Below, one piece after another: positions 7,123 through 12,795 of a stretch of DNA of 12,795 nt. The notes under the pieces are model-generated. The model was not told the origin of the DNA. It worked only from the letters and a program-made list of their open reading frames with translations, and did not search any database. Where the stretch lies: assembly GCA_029857875.1 (NCBI GenBank), contig JAOUGB010000020.1, forward strand, positions 1-12,795, written 5' to 3'. This stretch comes from Desulfobacteraceae bacterium. Its GTDB lineage: Bacteria > Desulfobacterota > Desulfobacteria > Desulfobacterales > UBA11574. The position numbers and the translations under genes were made by a program. Numbering within the stretch: position 1 is the first letter of the stretch; every line of letters begins with the position of its first letter.

Positions 7123-8304
7123 ATGACGTTTACTTTGGTGGAAAATGAAAATTTTGCAAAGATTATGGTTATTGGTGTTGGCGGCGCCGGTGGAAACGCG
7201 ATCAACAACATGATCGACTCCAAGCTTCAGGGCGTGAGGTTTATCGCCGCCAATACAGATGCCCAGGCCCTTGAGTGTTCCAAGGCAACTGTTAAGCTCC
7301 AAATTGGGGAACAGCTCACACAGGGACTCGGGGCCGGCGCCAATCCTCAAATCGGACGGGAAGCGGCGCTGGAAAATGCCGAAACCCTCAAAAACACACT
7401 TGAAGGCAGCCATATGGTGTTCATTACGGCAGGATTCGGTGGCGGAACCGGGACAGGGGCTGCTCCGGTCATTGCTGAACTCTGCAAAGAAATTGATGTC
7501 TTGACGGTGGCGGTGGTCACAAAACCGTTTTCATTTGAAGGTCGAAAAAGGGCCAAACAGGCTGAAGAAGGAATTGATTTTCTCAAGAAAGTGGCAGATA
7601 CGGTGATCACCATCCCCAACGACAGGCTAAGGGGCCTTGCATCCAAAAATGCCAGAATGATCGATATGTTCAAGAAAGCGGATGAGGTGCTGCTTCATTC
7701 CGTCAAAGGGATTACGGATCTTATTATGATGCCGGGGCTGATCAATCTTGACTTTGCCGATGTTAAAACGATTATGTCCAAAGCAGGCATGGCCATCATG
7801 GGCATCGGCATCGCAAGTGGAGAAAATCGTGCCCTGGAGGCTGCCCAGCGGGCCATATCCCATCCATTGTTGGAAGATATCTCCATTTCAGGCGCTAAGG
7901 GTGTTTTAATGAACATCACCAGTAACACCGATTTGACAATGGAAGAGATGACCGAAGCTTCCGATCGGATATACAATGAAGTCGGGGAGGATGCCGACAT
8001 TATATGGGGAACCGCAGTAGATGACAGTATTGGCAATGAAATGCGCGTCACTGTCATTGCCACCGGAATCGATTCGGGTCCTGACACCAGTATAAAAAAT
8101 GAACTCAGAGGCAAGGTCAGAGATATCACACCGGATGATATAAACGATGCAGTAGATTATGACGAACCGACATTTATTCGTCGAAAACACGCAGTGGGTG
8201 AATCGAGTGGCGGTACCTACAGAGGGTACAGGGGTATTGTCATGGACAATGCCGATCTTGCGAATCTGGATGTCCCGACATTTTTACGGAGAAAGGCAGA
8301 CTAG
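7123..8304 (+). CDS. ftsZ: FtsZ, tubulin-like division GTPase
   Basis: A 393-residue cytoplasmic GTPase that polymerises into the Z ring and recruits the divisome through FtsA. The N-terminal nucleotide fold shows VIGVGGAGGNAINNM. The tubulin signature GGGTGTGAAP is at residues 106-115. The T7 synergy loop NLDFADV at 208-214 carries the Asp residues that complete GTP hydrolysis in the next subunit. The core ends near residue 316. The tail is short and contains two copies of the conserved C-terminal peptide type: DEPTFIRRK at 347-355 and DVPTFLRRK at 383-391, two residues from the end. In most FtsZ proteins this FtsA-binding motif occurs once, at the terminus. The start is set by AGGAGG at 7109-7114. 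It is the last dcw gene here; a radical SAM gene follows after 49 nt with no visible terminator. Confidence 0.98.
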   Translation: MTFTLVENENFAKIMVIGVGGAGGNAINNMIDSKLQGVRFIAANTDAQALECSKATVKLQIGEQLTQGLGAGANPQIGREAALENAETLKNTLEGSHMVFITAGFGGGTGTGAAPVIAELCKEIDVLTVAVVTKPFSFEGRKRAKQAEEGIDFLKKVADTVITIPNDRLRGLASKNARMIDMFKKADEVLLHSVKGITDLIMMPGLINLDFADVKTIMSKAGMAIMGIGIASGENRALEAAQRAISHPLLEDISISGAKGVLMNITSNTDLTMEEMTEASDRIYNEVGEDADIIWGTAVDDSIGNEMRVTVIATGIDSGPDTSIKNELRGKVRDITPDDINDAVDYDEPTFIRRKHAVGESSGGTYRGYRGIVMDNADLANLDVPTFLRRKAD

Positions 8305-8353
8305 GCGCTTATGTGTAATGTTTTTGCTTTTAGATTTTCAAGATTAATTATCC

Positions 8354-10102
8354 ATGACATGGACAACTCATAAATTTCGTAAGAACATTACGGATTCCGA
8401 AACCGGCGTTATTCGTAAAAAATGGAACGGACGCATCAAGGTCGCGCTGGTTTATCCAAACACGTATCACGTTGGAATGTCCAATCTCGGTTTTCAGGCA
8501 GTATATGAACTCATCAATACATTTGAGAATGTCGTTTGTGAAAGGTCATTTCTTCCGGACGATGGCGGTTCGGGTAAAACAGAACGCATCACCACCATAG
8601 AGTCCGGGAATCCTATTTCAGCATTTGACCTTATCGCTTTTTCAGTTTCATATGAGAATGACTACCCCAACCTCCTTACAATTCTTGAGAAAGCAAAACT
8701 CCCCCTGGGATTCAAAGACAGAGGAATCCCCCATCCTCTCGTTATTGCAGGGGGAGTCGCTTTTTTCTTAAATCCAGAACCATTGGCGCCGTTTATCGAC
8801 TGTTTTCTCATCGGTGAAGCTGAAGCCATTTTGCCTCGATTTTTCGATACTGTTTCACATGACCTCTTGGCCCGAGACAGAATGTCGTGTTTAAATACAC
8901 TTGCCCGTGATGCTCCCGGTGTTTATGTCCCATCCTTTTACAAAGCTGCATACAATTCAGATGGAACCCTTGGTGCATTTGAACCGATATTTGATGTGCC
9001 GGACAAAGTTGAACGCCAGTATGTGAAAGATCTTTCCCGGACCCCCACCTGTAGTCCGATCATCACACCTGATACCATCTTTGACAGTACGTTTCTCATA
9101 GAGGTCAGCAGGGGATGCCCGCATGGTTGCAGGTTCTGCGGCACAGGATTTGTTTACAGACCGCCAAGATTCAGGCCCTTTTCGCTTTTAAAAGAATGTA
9201 TGGAGCAGGGGGCTTCAAAGACGGATAAAATAGGACTTGTCGGTGCTGCCGTATCGGATCTTCCGGATCTCAATAAAATCTGCGGGCGGGAATTTGAAAA
9301 GGACACCCGAATATCTTTCAGCTCCCTTAGAGCGGACGCTTTGACGCCTGAACTCCTGTCAACCCTCAAGAAAAGTAAAACCAAAACAGCCACAATTGCA
9401 CCGGATGCCGGATCAGAACGGATGCGAAACGTCGTTAACAAAGGCATCAGCGAAACCGACATCCTGAATGCTGCCGAACAGATTGTTGCCGCCGGAATCC
9501 CCAACCTTAAACTCTATTTCATGGTCGGTCTTCCCACGGAAACCATGGACGATGTTGAAGCCATTGTCACACTCTGCAAGAAAATCAAGCATCGATTCCT
9601 CAAATCGAGCCGGGCAAAAAAACGTATGGGTGAGATCACCGTAAGTCTGAACAGTTTTGTTCCTAAACCGTTCACCCCTTTTCAATGGGTTAAGATGGAT
9701 GATGTTCATCTGCTTAAATCCAAGATTAAAAAAGTCAAGAACGGCCTGAAAAGGGTGGCAAACGTTCGTGTCCATGCGGATATTCCGAGATGGGCTTACA
9801 TTCAGGCACTGCTGTCACGAGGAGACCGCAAGGTTGCACAAATATTGTCCCTGGTGAACACGAACCAGGGAAACTGGCCCAAAACCTTTAAATCTTCTCC
9901 CATAAACCCTGATTTTTATGTTCTCAGGGAGCGTTCTTTGGATGAATTGCTTCCCTGGGACTTTATCGATCACGGCATCAGCAAATCTTTTCTCAAAACA
10001 GAGTACAAAAGAGCCCTTCAGGGTAAAACCTCGCCCCCTTGCCCCATGGAATCTTGCAATATCTGCGGCGTTTGCAAGGAAAAAGTCAAAAACGAAACAT
10101 AA
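8354..10102 (+). CDS. Radical SAM protein of unknown function (B12-binding-like N-terminus)
   Basis: A 582-residue protein. Its N-terminal part (KVALVYPNTYHVGMSNLGFQ onwards, about residues 30-170) resembles the Rossmann-like cobalamin-binding region of COG1032-type radical SAM proteins, but I see no DxHxxG cobalamin-ligand motif. The radical SAM core begins at about 245 with SRGCPHGCRFC; Cys255, Cys259 and Cys262 form the CxxxCxxC motif that binds the [4Fe-4S] cluster and SAM. Later core motifs are TIAPDAGSERMR and YFMVGLPTET. The C-terminus has a second cysteine group at 563, 568, 571 and 574 (CxxxxCxxCxxC), possibly another iron-sulfur site. It is reminiscent of the uncharacterised TIGR03960 group, but the substrate is unknown. 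An in-frame stop at 8345 makes the ATG at 8354 the first possible start; it has no good Shine-Dalgarno. It may read through from ftsZ. Confidence 0.88.
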   Translation: MTWTTHKFRKNITDSETGVIRKKWNGRIKVALVYPNTYHVGMSNLGFQAVYELINTFENVVCERSFLPDDGGSGKTERITTIESGNPISAFDLIAFSVSYENDYPNLLTILEKAKLPLGFKDRGIPHPLVIAGGVAFFLNPEPLAPFIDCFLIGEAEAILPRFFDTVSHDLLARDRMSCLNTLARDAPGVYVPSFYKAAYNSDGTLGAFEPIFDVPDKVERQYVKDLSRTPTCSPIITPDTIFDSTFLIEVSRGCPHGCRFCGTGFVYRPPRFRPFSLLKECMEQGASKTDKIGLVGAAVSDLPDLNKICGREFEKDTRISFSSLRADALTPELLSTLKKSKTKTATIAPDAGSERMRNVVNKGISETDILNAAEQIVAAGIPNLKLYFMVGLPTETMDDVEAIVTLCKKIKHRFLKSSRAKKRMGEITVSLNSFVPKPFTPFQWVKMDDVHLLKSKIKKVKNGLKRVANVRVHADIPRWAYIQALLSRGDRKVAQILSLVNTNQGNWPKTFKSSPINPDFYVLRERSLDELLPWDFIDHGISKSFLKTEYKRALQGKTSPPCPMESCNICGVCKEKVKNET

Positions 10103-10150
10103 TCGAGATCTGACTTATACTTTTTATGACAGACAACCAAAAGTCTGTGG

Positions 10151-10200
10151 ACAGTAGATCCGGTGATCGATAGAAGAAATCACCACAACTACTGTTTTGT
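10151..10200 (+). terminator. Nested stem-loop, candidate terminator of the radical SAM gene
   Basis: ACAGTAG (10151-10157) pairs with CTACTGT (10189-10195). Inside that, GGTGAT (10162-10167) pairs with ATCACC (10179-10184), separated by a 4-nt internal loop on each side. The stem is followed by a short T stretch (GTTTTGT). It starts 48 nt after the radical SAM stop. The T tract is short, so termination activity is uncertain and the structure could have another role. Confidence 0.4.
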
Positions 10201-10341
10201 GATAAGTTCTGGTTAGATCAGATATTTTAAGACATGATATTTGAAAAATATTGCAGAGTACCAGAATAAAATCAAACTGAAATTCTCCCCTTTTTCAAAC
10301 CAACCCTATAAACCCCAATATATTGTGTAGCTCTTTAAATG

Positions 10342-10378
10342 AAAAAGCGCGGAATTTTATCATCGATTCACGCTTTTT
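10342..10378. terminator. A-tract/T-tract hairpin, possible bidirectional terminator
   Basis: AAAAAGCG (10342-10349) pairs with CGCTTTTT (10371-10378). Inside it GAAT and ATTC can add four pairs. The stem has an A run on one side and a T run on the other, so it would give a U-tailed hairpin on either strand, which suits convergent genes. Only three GC pairs hold the outer stem and it is far from both stop codons. Confidence 0.35.
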
Positions 10379-10398
10379 AATTCATGGGTTTAAGTGCA

Positions 10399-10462
10399 AG
10401 ATTGTAGCCTTTGAAACGATAGTAATTTCAGTCGAAAGACAGAATGCTATAGGCTACAACTT
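10399..10462. repeat. Compound palindromic element with GAAA-capped stem
   Basis: TTGTAGCCT (10402-10410) and AGGCTACAA (10451-10459) are perfect inverted repeats. The stem can extend outward by CAA/TTG after a two-base mismatch. Inside, ATAG pairs with CTAT next to the outer stem. The tip is TTC-A-GTC-GAAA-GAC-A-GAA, a stem with one A-A mismatch and a GAAA tetraloop. The nested, rod-like arrangement of about 60 nt suggests a structured RNA or a mobile palindromic (REP/MITE-like) repeat. It lacks a T tract, so a terminator is less likely. Confidence 0.5.
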
Positions 10463-10550
10463 TGGGAGACAACCTATGTTTATCAATTGCCTTTACGGAC
10501 AATGGGCTCATGCTTGAGCAAGGAATTTATTCTGTAGTTAATTCATAGAA

Positions 10551-10587
10551 AATGAATAGTGCTCTCTGGCATTTTATCCTATTCATT
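10551..10587 (-). terminator. AT-rich hairpin at the cytochrome stop codon, weak terminator candidate
   Basis: AATGAATAG (10551-10559) and CTATTCATT (10579-10587) are perfect 9-bp inverted repeats with a 19-nt loop. The right arm includes the - strand stop codon (10579-10581). Reading leftwards on the - strand, the stem is followed by TTCTATG, a poor U tract. The stem is AT-rich, so termination is only possible, not strongly indicated. Confidence 0.3.
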
Positions 10588-12795
10588 CGATTTTGGCGAA
10601 TTCCTTTCAATAATGCCGAGCAACTCTTTTCCAATGGGCTTGTCGGGGTTTTTTGCAACCATTTGTACAGCAATATTTTTAGCTTTTTGTAATTTTCCTC
10701 TTTTTAAATAAAAATCCCCCATGGCATACAGATAATCCATATTGTCAGGTTCTATTTTCAATGCCTTGAGCAATGCTCCTTCTGCTTCTGCATCTTTTTT
10801 TAAATACTGCAACAGCAACCCGAGGTTGTAGTGAACACGTGAGTGCTCCGGCATGCCTTTTGCCGCTTTTTTCAGATAGACCACCGCTGAATCATATTTC
10901 TTCATTTCTGCCAGCAAAAGCCCAAGCGAATAAGCGATTTCATGTAATTCCGGATGTGCCTTTACAACTTCACGCAGCAGTTCTTCTGCTTTGTCATTCT
11001 CGCCTCTTTTATTGTAAAACATGGCCAAGTTGACTTTGGCCGGGTAAAATAAACTGTCAATCTTTATGGCAGCCAGATAGTTTCGAATGGCTTCCTCCGG
11101 CCGATTCAATGCAACATAGAGATTGCCCAGGTTATACCGACCAAAGGCAAAGTCTGCACTATATTCCATGGATGCTACAAATTCTTTCAAGACGGCTTTA
11201 AAAACTTTCTCCTGATCAGGGTCCAGGCGCATGGAAGGTTCCTCGGCCAGCCTTCGGGCGGCATCGATACGTACAGCCTTTACAGGGTCATAAAGCAAGG
11301 GGGCAATGAGCTCGGTCTTCTCTTTTTGATTGGTCGGAACGATACTTTCCAACGCCGTTCGACGGATCAGTGCTTCGTCATCCATCAACGCCAGCTTTAT
11401 GGTCTGGGAAGTATCCTCACCGGGGTAGGCGGTTAAAAGGGATATGGCCGTGGCCCGAACGATGACGGGGTAGAGGGGATCTCCGGCCAGTTGGATGAGG
11501 TCCTTACGGACATCGGGACGCCGTTTGCGACCGGCGTCGATGATGCTTCCGTAATGTCGCTTTCGACCAGGCCCATACCACTTGGTGATGGTCTGATCGG
11601 ACCATTGAGAGGCTTTATCGAGGTGGCACCGCTTGCAGGCATCGGGCGTACCTATTTTAACACTCAGGTCGGGACGCGGCACCCGAAAACTGTGATCCGG
11701 TCGGTAATCGATCCCCATGTAGGTTCGGCCCGGCATGTGGCACTGAACACATTCGGCGCCGGTGCCGATGTCAAACAGCACTCTTCCGTCTGCAGACATA
11801 ATGGACGCTCCCTTTTCGCCCTTTTTTTTGTGAAAATGATGCGCTTTTGTGTCATACTCGTTTGCCCTGTGACACTGTAAACAGAGATCGTTGCCCTTTT
11901 TGACCAATTTTATGCTGTGGACGTCGTGGCAGTCATTGCAGCGCACATCCCGATGATACATTTTGCTCTGGGTAAACGATCCGTAAACATAGACCTCTTC
12001 CAGAATCTGACCGTCGGCAAAATATAAATTTTCGGCAAGGAGACTGGGCAGCATGCTGTCCAGAAAATCGGCTTCTGCATGGGTGTAATCTCCGAGTGCC
12101 GCCCGACGCGAGTGACACGGCGCACATAGTTCAACCAGTTTGCGCGAGTTGATTCCGGAGGTTCTTACCACCAACTCATAGTTTTCCACCTGGGGACGGG
12201 CCATATCCGGCATCTGAGCCCACTCCACATGACGAGATCCAGGCCCGTGACACGCTTCACAACCCACGTCGATATCCGACCAGATCGTCTGGTAGGTTTC
12301 GGTTTCCAAGTGATAGTTCTTTTTTAAATTGGTGGAATGACATTCGGCACACATGCCGTTCCAGTTTTGTCCGGCATTGGTCCAGTACAACCAGTCTTTT
12401 GGGTCAAAGGGGTCATTTGGATAGAGATGATACCATTTCTTTTCTCTTACATCCCAGGCAATGGGAAGGCATTGCAAGCGGCCGCCAGGAAAGGGAACAA
12501 GGTACTGTTGAAGCGGATACCAGCCAAAGGTATGGGTGACTTCAAATTCCCCCATCTCACCATTCGGCCCCTGGGTATGAACAAAAAATCGGCCGTCCTT
12601 TTGATAAAAACGTGAAGTGATCCCATAGCTTTTAAAAACAACGTCGTCAAAATCTCCTAAAACCGTATTCTTATCGGCAAACTCCATGGCATGATCGTGG
12701 TGAGAATCCCGCCATTTATCGTATTCTTTTTGGTGACAGTCCATGCACTTCCGTGTGCCGACAAAAGAAGGTGTTGGTTTCGGTTGAACCCCATC
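10579..12795 (-). CDS. Octahaem (at least) c-type cytochrome with HEAT and TPR repeats, 5' end outside window
   Basis: At least 738 codons, open to the right edge. Numbering from the first visible codon, eight CxxCH haem c motifs lie at 17-21, 149-153, 179-183, 224-228, 286-290, 305-309, 349-353 and 387-391. Extra His residues (SHHDHAM near 31-37, AHHFH near 318-322) could be distal haem ligands. The haem part resembles cytochrome c554-type multihaem proteins. After it come HEAT-like helical repeats (about 428-522), then four or more TPRs (about 550-727), typical binding surfaces. The protein must be exported for haem attachment, so a signal peptide is expected upstream of the window. The ATG at 12744 is not the start: it is the second residue of the first visible haem motif, C-M-D-C-H. 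A role in periplasmic electron transfer is inferred; the partner and substrate are unknown. Confidence 0.93.
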   Translation of the reverse strand, partial: DGVQPKPTPSFVGTRKCMDCHQKEYDKWRDSHHDHAMEFADKNTVLGDFDDVVFKSYGITSRFYQKDGRFFVHTQGPNGEMGEFEVTHTFGWYPLQQYLVPFPGGRLQCLPIAWDVREKKWYHLYPNDPFDPKDWLYWTNAGQNWNGMCAECHSTNLKKNYHLETETYQTIWSDIDVGCEACHGPGSRHVEWAQMPDMARPQVENYELVVRTSGINSRKLVELCAPCHSRRAALGDYTHAEADFLDSMLPSLLAENLYFADGQILEEVYVYGSFTQSKMYHRDVRCNDCHDVHSIKLVKKGNDLCLQCHRANEYDTKAHHFHKKKGEKGASIMSADGRVLFDIGTGAECVQCHMPGRTYMGIDYRPDHSFRVPRPDLSVKIGTPDACKRCHLDKASQWSDQTITKWYGPGRKRHYGSIIDAGRKRRPDVRKDLIQLAGDPLYPVIVRATAISLLTAYPGEDTSQTIKLALMDDEALIRRTALESIVPTNQKEKTELIAPLLYDPVKAVRIDAARRLAEEPSMRLDPDQEKVFKAVLKEFVASMEYSADFAFGRYNLGNLYVALNRPEEAIRNYLAAIKIDSLFYPAKVNLAMFYNKRGENDKAEELLREVVKAHPELHEIAYSLGLLLAEMKKYDSAVVYLKKAAKGMPEHSRVHYNLGLLLQYLKKDAEAEGALLKALKIEPDNMDYLYAMGDFYLKRGKLQKAKNIAVQMVAKNPDKPIGKELLGIIERNSPKSNE

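Larger units (their letters stand above)
10103..10578. other. Convergent intergenic region, 476 nt, no convincing gene
   Basis: This AT-rich gap lies between the stop of the radical SAM gene and the stop of the - strand cytochrome gene. The longest frame (10323-10517, TTG start) has no ribosome site, runs through two inverted repeats and has no recognisable content. Inverted repeats are dense: ACAGAC/GTCTGT at 10129-10148, a nested hairpin at 10151-10195, TTCTGGT/ACCAGAA at 10207-10213 and 10260-10266, and the three elements listed separately. The region probably holds transcription ends for both genes and a palindromic repeat or structured RNA. Confidence 0.6.

Noticed and set aside
7695..8129. 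144-codon - strand frame inside ftsZ
   Set aside because: It is antisense to conserved ftsZ core sequence with no recognisable content.
10323..10517. 64-codon + strand frame in the convergent gap
   Set aside because: It has a TTG start and no ribosome site, runs across two inverted repeats and has no recognisable protein content. It is more likely a by-product of the repeat sequence.
12742..12744. ATG as the start of the cytochrome gene
   Set aside because: The frame is open to the window edge, and this Met is the second residue of a C-M-D-C-H haem motif, so the protein begins further upstream.
1..12795. tRNA, rRNA, CRISPR array, integrase or transposase
   Set aside because: No cloverleaf or rRNA-like stretch, no regularly spaced repeats and no recombinase-like frame were seen on either strand.

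Overview
The window is the distal half of a bacterial division and cell wall (dcw) cluster, followed by a radical SAM gene and, convergently, a large multihaem cytochrome gene. On the + strand the order is murD (3' end only), ftsW, murG, murC, murB, ftsQ, ftsA, ftsZ, then the radical SAM gene. On the - strand, entering from the right edge, is a CxxCH-rich cytochrome with HEAT and TPR repeats. The gene order (no ddl between murB and ftsQ), moderate base composition, the octahaem cytochrome/TPR protein and the style of the intergenic repeats suggest an anaerobic, sulfate-reducer-like member of the former Deltaproteobacteria (Desulfobacterota, perhaps Desulfobacterales). That placement is inference from content, not a database match.

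Positions 1-8304 are tightly packed. murD overlaps ftsW, murB overlaps ftsQ, and ftsQ and ftsA are 1 nt apart. The products form one pathway. MurD, MurC and MurB make the UDP-MurNAc-peptide precursor, MurG makes lipid II and FtsW polymerises it at the septum. FtsQ, FtsA and FtsZ assemble the division ring. The packing is broken in two places. A 188-nt murG-murC gap holds an imperfect inverted-repeat element. A 100-nt ftsA-ftsZ gap starts with a perfect Shine-Dalgarno leading into a two-codon frame (ATG AAA TAA).

Positions 8354-10102 encode a radical SAM protein of unknown reaction, 49 nt after ftsZ and possibly co-transcribed with it. Positions 10103-10578 are a convergent intergenic region with no convincing gene but several hairpins, one of them a compound stem-loop capped by a GAAA tetraloop. 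Positions 10579-12795 (- strand) encode a cytochrome with eight visible CxxCH sites. Its reading frame runs off the right edge, and the only early ATG lies inside the first visible haem motif, so the true start is outside the window.

Most of the window is conserved housekeeping sequence. I do not see a clearly new defence or mobile system. The points most worth checking are the palindromic element at 10399-10462, the murG-murC inverted-repeat element, the doubled C-terminal peptide motif in FtsZ, the two-codon frame before ftsZ, and the cytochrome with its HEAT/TPR tail.
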